Position numbers and translations under genes: made by a program. The notes under the pieces were generated by a model, which made no database searches, had not been told where the DNA came from, and saw only the letters and a program-made list of their open reading frames with translations. From Diploptera punctata (lineage: Eukaryota > Arthropoda > Insecta > Blattodea > Blaberidae): a stretch of DNA of 64,000 nucleotides. The stretch covers positions 62,001 through 126,000 of the forward strand of contig JASPKZ010009882.1 of NCBI GenBank assembly GCA_030220185.1. The letters run 5' to 3'. Numbering within the stretch: the stretch's first letter is position 1; every line of letters starts with the position of its first letter. Of this stretch, positions 22,557 to 32,592 are shown piece after piece.

Positions 22557-22762
22557 TTGATCCCTATTAGGTTCGTCTTCCGGGCATATAGGCCGTGGTC
22601 CAGTCGTTCTTCTACTCGACGTTTCGTCTACTGCTGGGGTAGACATCATCAGGAGATACTGCGTGCTCTCTGTGAACTCCTCAACAGTCGGCTGCAGACT
22701 GGCTGGTCGTTGGAAACTCCCTCCCTATTTATAGCCCGGAAGACGAACCTAATAGGGATCAA
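22557..22762. mobile_element. Penelope-like terminal palindromic unit (putative)
   Basis: Bounded by perfect 29-nt inverted repeats (22557-22585 and 22734-22762, containing CCTATTAGGTTCGTCTTCCG and its complement) around a 148-nt centre that carries a hammerhead-like motif on the minus strand. The adjacent GGCCGTGGTC recurs as GGCCGTGGTTAA at 45048 and GGACCACGGC at 45213. Hammerhead motifs in terminal repeats are established for Penelope-like elements; the link here is inference. Confidence 0.5.
22615..22655 (-). ncRNA. Hammerhead ribozyme motif (best of three)
   Basis: Reading the minus strand: CTC (stem I base), CTGATGA core (22652-22646), T, GTCTAC/GTAGAC stem II (22644-22639 with 22631-22626; 7-nt loop), GAAA, CGTC with loopless AC/GT stem III and C at the cleavage position, then GAG pairing with CTC. 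All conserved core positions I know for the hammerhead are present. A two-base-pair stem III without a loop would probably act only as a dimer. Confidence 0.65.
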
Positions 22763-22797
22763 GACGCCGGCCGTGAAAGCCTACAGTTATACACAAA

Positions 22798-22880
22798 TTA
22801 TTATTATTATTATTAGTAGTAGTAGTAGTAGTAGTAGTTGTTGTTGTAGTAGTTGTAGTAGTAGTAGTAGTAGTAGTAGT

Positions 22881-22919
<39 letters not shown>

Positions 22920-22920
22920 T
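22798..22920. repeat. (TTA)n/(TAG)n compound microsatellite
   Basis: A short TTA run passes into a long TAG/GTA run with a few TTG interruptions. Confidence 0.95.
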
Positions 22921-22967
22921 TGAAGTATAATCTATAAAACATTTTAAAGGTCATTCCATAAAAAATC

Positions 22968-22969
<2 letters not shown>

Positions 22970-23034
<65 letters not shown>
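22970..23034. repeat. (CA)n(TA)n microsatellite
   Basis: A CA run followed by about 23 TA dinucleotides. Confidence 0.95.
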
Positions 23035-23036
<2 letters not shown>

Positions 23037-23077
23037 TGAACTCGTATCTTCAAAAGTTTACTTTGTTTTATTAATGA

Positions 23078-23765
23078 CTAGCTGTACTCTGCGACACGTT
23101 GCTGTAGGTAAGTCAGGTTAAATGGAAAGAATGTTATTCATTGGCGTAAAATGTGTAGGATAGTGTGTTGGGTTTTATGACCAATCGATAGAGCTGATTT
23201 TCATTTTCAAAAAGGCATATGTTTACATGTCACAGGTAACACACACACATATGTATATGTAAACACGCGCGTACTTAAATGCAACGTTGTGTTAAAATTT
23301 CAAAGCAACCGGTAGAGAACTTTCGGATATTTGAGATTTTGAACAAACGAACATTTACATTTTTACTCTTAAGTTGTCCTTCCGAGTTGAAGTTGCTTTT
23401 ACATCCGATAGATGAAACTGTTTTTCATATTTTTAAAATATATATTTACCTCTCACAAGTATGAGAAAAATTTTGGTGTATTATCCAGAGTCACGGACCG
23501 CGAAGAAAATAAATGACTTACAGACACTAATATCTTGTATCAGTTATTTAAATGTGGCGGACCGCAGTGAGAACGAAATCTACCATAACTGTTATATTGT
23601 GTCGTTTTTAAGGGTCTAGGAGTTGAATATCATAACTCCCTTATATCGTATGTACATCCCGGGAATCTCCTGAACATTTTGCAAAAAAAACATCAAAATC
23701 GGATCAACGTTATGGCCGCGCGTAGATTACAAACAAACAAATGTTGATTTTTATATATTAGATTA
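23078..23765 (-). mobile_element. Family F repeat, copy 2
   Basis: Reverse-strand relative of 4195-5142: ACTAGCTGTACTCTGCGACA at the left is the terminus and GTTATGGCCGCGCGTAGATT at the right is the other end, next to ACAAACAAACAAATG. Shared internal blocks include the antisense of CCCTTAAAAACGACA-type sequence at about 23600-23620 and TTTGCAAAAAAAACATCAAA. Confidence 0.6.
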
Positions 23766-24689
23766 TTTGCTGTTTTTTATATCCTTTGAAAGTTAAATTT
23801 CGTAAATGTTGTTGATTAGCTATTAATATATGTGTATCATCCATTCCCTAACTAATCTCCAAAATTATCCCATACCATTCCATACTATTATTTCATGTTA
23901 ATGCATTATTATAAGTTTCAAATAAAGGTTCAACCACTAGTAACTCTTACCTTTTGTCTGAGATTTAGGATTTTTATCTCAAATTGTTTCTCTGCAACCC
24001 CTATAAACAGGTAGATTTCTTCGGATTAATTCGTTTTTACCCTAATATTCAGTGATACACTAAATAAACCATTGAAAACTGTTGAGTAGACTGGACCGCA
24101 GGGCTGAGGAGATAATCAAACGCAAACAAGGCATTGTCAGAGTGTGCAAACAACAGCATAGGACAGTTGTTTTTTGATTGAATGGTTTGGTTTGGTGTGA
24201 CTTAGTGATGGTCCACAGTAAAGTCGCTAATACGCAACACTGTTCCTAACTTGACGATCATCTCTATGGGAGCCATAGCACGTGGTGAAGCACCAACTTG
24301 TCTGGATCAATTATCTCGCCCTAGGGCAGTTAACAAGCTAAGCTCTCACTCACACCACATCCTTTACTTTCTAGATGTTCTAGAATCCAGATAGAGAAAA
24401 CACTGAAATTGTTGACTCAGCTGGTAAAATTCTCAATCAGTAATCACCAGAAACCATTAGTACGTTTACACTACTCACTACGTGGCTTCCATCTTTGCTA
24501 TAAAAACAACTTTCCTGTGGGGTTACTTAGGTAGTTTTACATCAACTTTGTCTCATCTCTAAATAATTTTTAAATTATAATTAAACATGAAACAGGAATA
24601 AATTTGTAATTCGAGCTCGTAATTCGGTCCTTTCTTCAAAGTGAAAAAAAAAATCCATTCAGAGATTTTTATGTTATTTGAGTGATTCG
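23766..24689. other. Unassigned sequence
   Basis: No gene or repeat recognised in about 0.9 kb. Confidence 0.4.
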
Positions 24690-24773
24690 TGTGTCGTCCT
24701 TTTCGGAGATGGCGGGAGACCGTAACGGGCCACTGGGCCTAATACTTGAAAGGCAGATGATGATGATGAATAA
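24690..24773 (+). mobile_element. RTE-like 3' terminal stub
   Basis: A short match to an RTE-like tail, reading GDRNGPLGLILE then GATGATGATGATGA. Similar in order to the minus-strand insertion at 24999-25230 (GRPFKRWIETVTDH). Confidence 0.5.
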
Positions 24774-24944
24774 AATGGAACCCAGGGATCCCGTGACTTA
24801 TTACAGAGTGATTTGATACATTTAGTGTCTACACAGCATTTTATTTAACTCTTTTTAATACATAAAATCAACTGCATCACAAGTGAAATCTAGACGTGAA
24901 ATGACCAGACAATTTCAGAATCATCTTATTTAACGTACAACAAC

Positions 24945-26096
24945 TTTGTACTAGAACATGCCATCAAATCTTAATAGGATAAAGAAGACCTACAACTCTT
25001 CTTCGTCTTCTTCTTCTTCCTTTCATGTGATAGACCTAGTGGTCTGTTACGGTCTCAATCCAACGTTTGAAGGGTCTGCCCAAAGATCTCTTGCCTGGTG
25101 GCTGGTAATTTAAGATCTGACGTGGTATTCTTGTTCTGCTCATTCTTCGTACGTGAGATTTCCAGTTGTTTCTCTACTTTTGTACATATTCCATTACTGA
25201 TTCTGTGTGTAATTCTTTGAGAATCTCAGAACCTACAACTCAACGGTATTAATAAGCTGTTAGTCTATGCTGATAATGTAGTATTACTGGGCGAGAGCGA
25301 CGGAAGATACTGAGGGCCAACACACACACACACACACACACTCTATTGAGAAACACTAAGAAACTGGGACTGGAGGTAAACATCTATAAAATTAAATATA
25401 CGTTCACATAGGCCTATATAAGTAAATTAAATAATGGAAATGGACAGCTAATAACAAATGAGGGAAATATTGACGATGAGGCTGAATTCAAATACCTAGG
25501 ATCGATAATTACAAATGAGAATGAAGTGCACAAATAAATTAAACATAGACTCAAATCTGGAAATGCGTGCTATTATGCATTAAACGGACACTTGTAGTCC
25601 AAATCCTTTCAAAAAACGTTAAACTATAAATATATAAAACTGTTATTCTACCAGTTATATTATATGGGTGCTAAACATGGACTCTTACTTTAAGGGAGGA
25701 AAGAAGTTTACGAGTATTTTAGAATACAGTTATTATAAATATTTTTGGACCAAATAGAGATGAACAAACAGGTGAATGGCGAAAACTGCATAACATTGAG
25801 CTACATGATCTTTATAGGAAGCCAGATATAATAACAGTTAAGTCTCTTAGACTGTGATGGGCACGAATGAGGAATGAAAGAGGCAAATGGGAGCTACTTG
25901 TAGGAAAACCAGAGGGAAAACGCCCAGTTTGTAGACGAAGAATGAGGTAGGAGAATAACACTAACCGTGAATTGAGGGAAGTAGATTATGCAGGGGACGA
26001 TTAGAAAACATTAGCACAGGGTAGGGACGCATGGTGAGATTATGTCCGCACGGCCATCAACCTATGGGTTCGATAAAGTCAGTAAGTTAGTTGGTT
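24945..26096 (+). mobile_element. LINE-1w, heavily mutated, with nested insertion
   Basis: It begins TTTGTACTAGAACATGCCAT (the LFNFVLEHAI codons), is interrupted at 24999-25230, then continues LNGINKLLVYADNV (catalytic YADD changed to YADN), a CA microsatellite at 25320-25341, the GCYYA, ILYGC and GRPR-equivalent regions with stops and frameshifts, and ends GGTTCGATAAAGTCAGTAAG. Older and more decayed than the copy at 32593. Confidence 0.82.
24999..25230 (-). mobile_element. RTE-like 3' end inserted in LINE-1w
   Basis: 232 bp flanked by the exact 11-bp duplication ACCTACAACTC (24988-24998 and 25231-25241). Reading the minus strand it encodes HVRRMSRTRIPRQILNYQ, then GKRSLGRPFKRWIETVTDH and a stop, and ends in an AAG-rich tail (plus-strand TTCTTCGTCTTCTTC). 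An extreme 5' truncation in the opposite orientation to its host. Confidence 0.88.
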
Positions 26097-26207
26097 TATT
26101 TTGCTTGTCGAAAATGTGTGAGCGGGTTCCAAGATTTTACTTCCTTTCCGAAGGAAGCTATATCCAAAAATTTCACATCCATCAACGAATTTTCTTCTTG
26201 ATACCGC

Positions 26208-26560
26208 GAATCTCCGAATAATGGACCATTAAGGTAACATCAAAACCAAAATAGTAATTTGATGTCGATTTATATAACATATAATATTTTTCACCTCATT
26301 TTGTAACACAGGCACCGTCAAAAAGGAATATACTTGATCCCATGAACCTCTGAACAAGGAACCAGTATGCCAACAACATAACTAACATGGTAATTTGATA
26401 ATGATAAGTATAACACTTTTGCACCACATATCATAACATAGACGTCATTTAAACCTCTGAAAAAGGGACGATTATGGAAACATCATAATTGATATGATAA
26501 TTTGATATAGGTTTGAATAAAATGTAACGATTTTCACCTCCTATTGTACTGGACAGTACG
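26208..26560. repeat. Degenerate tandem repeat, three units of about 115 bp
   Basis: Each unit has the order: CTC(C/T)GAA..A..G.ACCA/GATTA, a CATCA/CATAA stretch, TGGTAATTTGAT or GATAATTTGAT, TATAAC and TTTTCACC. Unit starts are near 26208, 26345 and 26455. No element class recognised. Confidence 0.6.
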
Positions 26561-26945
26561 TGTTCCTATATATAAGGAAGTTCACTTTAATATAATTTAT
26601 TCAAATGTAATATGTTGTGTAGGCATATCCTTAATCTTGCTCTTCAGTGTCCTGGACATTTCACAAGAGATTTTACATAAAAGTGAATTTATTTTTATTC
26701 GTATTTTTAATGTAGGGCTACTTACTTTTCTGAATGTAGCGTACTTGATTCCTGCCTCTTTTACTGTATTAATTTTCTTCCACCGGTCCTCTACACAAAA
26801 TCATAGTCTCAACTGTAATTGGTGTTTGCAATTAAATATTGCTGGATGGATGTAGTGCGTTCCAGAAATAAAATAGTCACGTTTTATATTGAAGCTAGTG
26901 ATATTACTCTACAATATAGACCTAATTTGGTGAACTATAAAGCGA
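26561..26945. other. Unassigned; one ORF without motifs
   Basis: The ORF 26544-26855 plus (103 codons) is hydrophobic but has no match I recognise and begins inside the tandem repeat; I treat it as chance. Confidence 0.35.
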
Positions 26946-27085
26946 TCAAACTCTGTCATACTACCTCTTGCTCTCGTAAGTGAGAACGGCTGAAAGGGAG
27001 TGCGGCCACTAGAGTCTCGTGTACCGGCAAAAAAAGAAACCTCGAAAATGAGAAAATCCCGGGATTCTCGCAGTGAGTGAAAATG
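26946..27085 (+). repeat. Repeat G, copy 2
   Basis: Same orientation as 22318-22452. GGCTGAAAGGGAGTGCGGCC and GGGATTCTCGCAGTGAGTG are the best-conserved blocks. Confidence 0.7.
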
Positions 27086-27133
27086 ACAAAGTTCATACCG
27101 TAAGAAATTATTACTGATTGCACGAAGCCGTAA

Positions 27134-27428
27134 AAGTAAAGTAAAGTGATCCCAATACAGGCCTCAGGAGGCCCTTGGGGTAGTAGGAGGTTAACGCTCC
27201 CGCTTTTTCTGGACAATCGACACTTGATCTCAGCTGGATTGTCAGCCCTGCTTGACGGCCGCCTTTAACCCCAGAACAAGCATCTGGTACACATTTCCGT
27301 TAGAGGCTGAGTCGACCCAGGGCCATAGTGCCGTTTGGGACAGTTTAAAATCCTGACCCCACCAGGACTCGAACCCTGGACCTTCCGGCTTGTAGCGCAG
27401 TGCCTTAACCACTACGCTACGGCGTATT
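27134..27428 (-). mobile_element. SINE-B copy
   Basis: Minus strand; TAAAGTAAAGTAAAGTGATC is the 3' tail side, GGCTGAGTCGACCCAGGGCC the body, and the head reads box A TAGCGTAGTGG and box B GGTTCGAGTCC on the minus strand. Near full length and well preserved. Confidence 0.88.
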
Positions 27429-27760
27429 CTCTAAAAGTATTGGATGTGGGAGTTGACCTGAAGCTAAAATTTAAAAATCGCTCTAGCAGTCGCAATTTTC
27501 GATGTTTCACACGGAAACTAAGTATATCCTATTAAAATAAACAGAGGTAGATATTGTCCAAAAATCAACTACATCCGACCGTTAGAGGTGAGGTTTACCG
27601 GAAATGCAAAATTAAAAATTAACACTCTCCATCGCCATGTTTGGTTCGTCGCAATGTATACTATACTATTTAAACAGCCGGTAATTTCCTTTCAACTTAT
27701 ACAAATTAAAATAATAATAATAGCCAAAGGAATTCTTTCTTTTACGAATAAAATTTACGA

Positions 27761-27762
<2 letters not shown>

Positions 27763-27808
<46 letters not shown>

Positions 27809-27829
27809 CATTATTATTATTATTACTAA
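27763..27829. repeat. (TTA)n microsatellite
   Basis: Run of ATT/TTA triplets with one TCA interruption. Confidence 0.95.
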
Positions 27830-28038
27830 AATATAAATGTATAATACATTTATGGGTGATCCCATAAGAAATCGGCAAAAAATTATATACATGGTGAGTC
27901 TTAATTACACTAACAAACTGCAGGTACGGTTTCCTGACTGGAAATGGAGGAAAAAATGTCCTATGAATAAGTGTCCATAAATGCATCGTTTCCACGGAAG
28001 ATGGCACTGAGGAATGACATCCTCTCGGCCCTGTTGCA

Positions 28039-28278
28039 TGGCCTGCTAAATCACCGGACTTAAACTTCCTGGATTTTTACTTCTGGGGCATCAGAAAAGC
28101 GTTGTGTTTGCTGAACCAGTTCCTGATGTGCTTACCCTTCAACAGCGTGTCCACGCCGCTTGTAACGCTATTCGGAGAGAGGCCGGAACATGCGAAAGAG
28201 TGAGGCAATCCATGATATGACATGCGAACGCGTGCATTGCATTCCATGGAGGCCACTTTGAACATCTGTTGTGATGTG
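28039..28278 (+). pseudogene. Mariner-type transposase C-terminus
   Basis: Reads WPAKSPDLNFLDFYFWG, then after a 1-bp frameshift VVFAEPVPDVLTLQQRV and AFHGGHFEHLL with a stop. SPDLN.LDF..WG is the block around the third catalytic acidic residue of this transposase group, and GGHFEHLL is its usual C-terminal end. There is also an internal TGA after RQSMI. The N-terminal two thirds, with the first two catalytic aspartates, are absent. An inactive remnant. Confidence 0.8.
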
Positions 28279-28414
28279 GATGCGATTATGCTATTTACTG
28301 TGTGCCGGGACGATTTGTTGTCGTTGCACGCATATCGTTCATTTCAGGACACATGTTTATAGGACCTTTTTTCCTTCATTTTCAGTCAGGAATCAGTCCC
28401 TGAAGTTTATCATA

Positions 28415-28844
28415 AGTAATGCCACGAGTGATTTCCAAATTATCGATAAATTCACGACTCACGAAGTGAGGAGTGAATTTATCTAGAGAATTTGGAAATC
28501 AAGAGTGGCATTTGTTAGGACTATTTAACGAATAAAATTAAGCTGTTTACTCACAAATCATTATTTAACTATAGTTATTTTAAAATATTTATATATTTAA
28601 TGTAAACGGCGATGTTTGAAAACAAATGAGAAACGATAGGTACGCTTCTACTGCTTCTTTTGTTTATCACTGCAACCAGATCATACTATTTATTGCCAAA
28701 GGAACGCAATATTATAAGGAGGAGCTTTCTTTAATATGGTAATCATAACACTGATAAATATTTGGTGAAACACGACTCTGATTGGTTGTAAAACAGAAAT
28801 CATTGAAACGTGATTGGTCATTGACTCCCATTTGGGGCATGAGT
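28415..28844 (+). mobile_element. Hairpin-ended DNA element, copy 2
   Basis: Opposite orientation to 12076-12817. Starts AAGTAATGCCACGAG, with the hairpin at 28419-28517 (tip CGACTCAC-GAA-GTGAG), and ends TTTGGGGCATGAGT. About 310 bp present in copy 1 are missing at about 28712. It lies within the right inverted repeat of the mariner fossil, so it is younger than that element. Confidence 0.7.
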
Positions 28845-28984
28845 TAAATAGTCGGTGTAATTACTACCGTTCACCCTGTATATATTTAAATCCAAATTAA
28901 CTGATATCTTAAGTTCGACACAATGAAAACATTAACTGCATAACAACTATATAGAGCATTCCATTAATAATCATCTAGGAAGCT

Positions 28985-29246
28985 ACTTACTTTATTTTAT
29001 ATCATTTTAATTTTATTCTATGTTTTTGTTAGTATTAGCTAGTATATTAGCTAGTATTAGATTACATCATTGTATTTTGTTTAGTCTGCATTTTAATAAT
29101 ATCTTAAAATTGTAATATGTACGTAATTTTTGTATAATTTTACTATTCGCTGGTTGAGTGGAAGAGAAGGCCTTATGGCCATAACTCTGCCAGCTAAAAT
29201 AAATTATTATTATTATGATTATTATTATTATTACTATTATTTTTAT
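28985..29246 (+). mobile_element. LINE 3'-end family E, copy 1
   Basis: Shares with 55217-55529 the terminal block CTGGTTGAGTGGAAGAGA, GGCC.TATGGCC.TAACTCTG and CCAG..TAAATAAA followed by a TTATTA tail. This terminal block is one I associate with arthropod non-LTR retrotransposon 3' UTRs. No coding sequence is retained. Confidence 0.6.
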
Positions 29247-29408
29247 ATTGACAGCTCTCTTATTATTTAATTACAATTAATCAAACAGAGACCTGAAATT
29301 CTGTTTAGATCTTCAGTACATCATAAAGTTTCGTTATAAAAGAAGATCAAACTGAATTTCAGGTTTCAGTTTGATACATTGTAATTAAAGAATAAAAGAG
29401 CTGTCAAT
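29247..29408. mobile_element. Small MITE-like hairpin
   Basis: ATTGACAGCTCTCTTATT at the left is the reverse complement of AATAAAAGAGCTGTCAAT at the right. Arms are about 68 nt (29247-29318 and 29341-29408) around a 22-nt spacer. No coding capacity. It directly follows the TTA tail of family E. Confidence 0.75.
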
Positions 29409-29473
29409 TTATCGTATTTTTAAAAAGAAACTTTTTGTTTGAAACAAATTTCTCAAAGTGTAATTACTCATTG

Positions 29474-29575
29474 AACCACAAATAATGTACTTTATTAATT
29501 TCATGTTTGTACCTTTATCCAATGAAAAAAATATTTGCATATTTCAAAGTGTTCCTCTAATTGTTTTGAGCAGTG
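29474..29575 (+). mobile_element. Tc1-like element, right-end fragment
   Basis: About 100 bp nearly identical to the right end of the elements at 40117 and 53294 (AACCACAAATAATGTACTTT through CTAATTGTTTTGAGCAGTG). The rest of the element is absent, so it shows a third insertion or a deletion derivative. Confidence 0.85.
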
Positions 29576-31424
29576 TGTATAATTTTATACACGATCGCTT
29601 GAAAATTAGTACGTTGATATTTACATTATTCCAAACGGCTAAATTAAATTAAAGTAAAATTGATCATTTGAACCATTTTTATATAGACAATAAGTTATTC
29701 TGTAATGACCAACTATTTTCTGATATTTTTATTTATCGATAGATGAAAGATAACCTCATAATTTATAATTTTGTTAACAATTTCGCATGAAAATGAATTG
29801 ATGTAAATTCTAAAAACACACATTAAGTGCTGTCGGAGTACATTTTATTGACAATACTAAGTTTCTTTTTTCTTTTTACACATGATATACAGGCTTATAT
29901 TCAAAGCGTAACACTTGTATCATGTAAGTTCCATCAGATGATTTATTTAATACATTCTCTTTAGTTTTCGCAATCATTACTTTTCTTATAAAGACTGTTT
30001 TCATTTCTCACGAGAAATGTGATTCAGCAGGACTCCCGGTCGCTCTCGTTTGCATTCTACTCCCGCGCATGCGTTTGGCACTACCCCTCTCCCACTCCAT
30101 TGAATAGACCAAGTGCCATCGTAGAAGCAACGAGACTGGGATGCTCAGGAGCGACATTCGAGTGGGAGTGAATATGTACTTGACCGTCTCTACTGCACTA
30201 ATTACTCTCCTATCTATTTATGTATCTAATTTGAATAAATATTTTTAAATAAACTATTTTTAAATAAGCCAAGTAGGCCGAATTTGTTTACAAATTGCAA
30301 CTAGTAAAATTAAGCTCCCCTATTTAGCGGCGGTAACAGTGTTTTTGGCATTACAAATTTTAAATAAAAAAATATGCTTTCTACACTATGTACAATTTCC
30401 ATAGCGTTTTCCCGCCTACATACTTGTGAAGTTATTCATATTGCAAGAAAGAAAACAAATATAATATTTTTATTGTAGATTTAAGTCATCTCTAAACATG
30501 AAATCAATTATAGCTTAGTATTTTTAGGGTACAATTAGATGTCTCTGCGCTTAGGCTATATGATACAATTACGAGATATTTTCGCTAATATATTTATGTA
30601 ACCCTACAATACACAGTTACAAATTGTAATACGGAGATAGATTAGTGGAGCGGTAACGCTAGTAAAATCAGATTTCGTGATTACTGTCCAGTAAAAGCTG
30701 TATAAAGCCAAGGATTAAGAATGTACTGAATTGAGAGTTTGTTCAATATTGATTTACGATTAAGCGGTTAATAAATTCCAAATAACGTAACTATTATGCA
30801 AGAGGAATGAGATATACAAGTGCTAGGAAGGTAGATATTTTCTTGCCGCATTATTATCTCCAGATCAGAACTCAAAATTTGAACACGTTTCTTTGCTATC
30901 TCTTGCAAACTTGAGATCACGTCGCACATAAATAGAAATAAATCCACTTGTCTCTGCGAGATAACTCTTTCAAATTACTTTCATAATCAAGCTCATTTCA
31001 TTTGAAATAAATCCTATGTTATCTCTCGAAGGTGTGAAACTAGACAACAACAATAAAATCTGCAACACAAGATAAATATAGAGACATTTATTTTTTTATT
31101 AACAAGGGAACTGTCAACTATTGCATGCCGAAAGCTACCTTGAAATTTCTAGCAGAGAAGCGTAGCGATAGACAAGTCCGTGTCCAAAAATATTATCTAC
31201 CTTTTTAACTGCAAGGCACATAAATCGAAGTCAGAATCTATCATAGGAAACCCACTGCATGGAGCATATGGATTCCCAATATGAGTAACAACGGAATGGA
31301 GATAGTAGGGACGCACTGCAGACAGGAGGTAGTGAGGGTTACCCAATCTACCAAATCAGTCGCTGTACTACTTCCTTATGAGAGATTTGGCGCTGGATTT
31401 TAGTGCCTTGCAGTTAAGAACGGC
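29576..31424. other. Unassigned AT-rich stretch
   Basis: About 1.85 kb with no recognised gene, SINE or transposon. A GC-richer patch at 30020-30175 has no match elsewhere in the window. Confidence 0.4.
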
Positions 31425-31990
31425 AGATAACACTGGTCAATATGATTTTTGTCTCATGAGTACCAATAGTTGTACTTATTGCAGTTTTTTATCGTGTTTT
31501 CAAATATGTATTCGAATTTCTCCATTACTCACAGTTTTTTTTATTTCAATTTCAATTAATGGATTTAAAAAACTAATTTTTTTAATAAACGTTTTTCGTC
31601 CATTTATTATCTTGGCGCAGTGAGCGATGAGCACGGGGAACACTTTCATCACGATATTTCAGCTATGGAAAAGATATATCAAGGCAAATGGAATCCTAAT
31701 ATGCTGGCCCATTATTGTTGGACCATCAAGAGGGATGTTCCACAGGCGAAATATAGCAGAAAATCGTCATTTATTACTTTCTAGGTGAGTCCGAATGTTC
31801 AAATATTGTGTAGATACGAAAGTAGAAAATATTATGTGTTTGAAATTATAAATTCCTGTCTCTCGAAAACTTTGTGTGATGGGGGAAAACCGATATCATA
31901 TTTGAATTCAGGAGAAAAAGACTATGAGAATCACATATTTTTCTTTCTGAGACAAAAAAAAAGTTTATTTTTTGTTGCTCAATGTAATTC
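31425..31990 (+). mobile_element. Family D repeat, copy 3
   Basis: The best-preserved coding tail of the family: from about 31612 the frame reads GAVSDEHGEHFHH, DISAMEKIYQGKWNPNML, HYCWTIKRDVPQAKYSRK and ends SSFITF-stop near 31784. Downstream sequence ends at TTTTGTTGCTCAATG, as in the other copies. Confidence 0.72.
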
Positions 31991-32592
31991 TTTGGACACG
32001 ACCTTCGTAGGTCTATATCACAACGCTTCTATGGAAGAAATTTCAAGGTAGGTTCGGCATGCAATGGTTCAGAGATCCCTTGTACGATTTGTAGTATTAA
32101 TCTGGCTATATATTTCTGTTACTCGTTAAATAACCTGAAACACTGTTATTATTGCCTCACTCTGATGATTAACAGTTTATATAAAAGAGGGTGCCGCGCG
32201 GCAGTGCTTGACATGCGGTGTTGTCACGTTTCTCTTAGCGTTATGGCCGTTTATTACACACGGACAGAAGACATTGATTATTTATGTTATTATTTAATTT
32301 TTATGTTATTATTTAGGTATTGTTTAACTTTTAAAATTAAAATTATATATGTATTTATATATTAAATAATTTAATTCCAACATTATATAGCTTGTAGGTC
32401 TACATAAATTTAATATATATACAAAATCATGCTGAAAATATTATATTTATTATTATTGTTATTATTATTTATATTATTATTATTATTCTTATTATTATTA
32501 ACTGTTCGGTCTGAAATATTTTCCAATGTCCGCCACATGTCGAAATCACTTATATATTAAACTAATATAATATGTAGATATTGTATTATTAT
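31991..32592. other. Unassigned, with TTA-rich low complexity
   Basis: Interrupted TTATTATT low-complexity sequence at about 32445-32500. No gene recognised. Confidence 0.4.

Larger units (their letters stand above)
27888..28880 (+). mobile_element. Mariner-superfamily fossil with terminal inverted repeats
   Basis: Left end TATACATGGTGAGTC (27886-27900) and right end GTTCACCCTGTATA (28869-28882) are inverted repeats; a further inverted match lies at 27908-27970 against 28348-28410. The right terminal region is split by the hairpin-ended element at 28415-28844. Without that insertion the element is about 0.56 kb, so most of the transposase gene has been deleted. Confidence 0.75.

Noticed and set aside
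26544..26855. 103-codon hydrophobic ORF as a membrane protein
   Set aside because: It starts inside a tandem repeat, is AT-biased, and I see no signal peptide design or known motif.
28039..28844. One continuous mariner element up to 28880 without further insertion
   Set aside because: The segment 28415-28844 has an independent copy at 12076-12817, so it is a separate element.
30020..30175. GC-rich patch as a promoter or CpG island
   Set aside because: No gene, TATA box or initiator arrangement is visible around it, and GC content alone is not enough.
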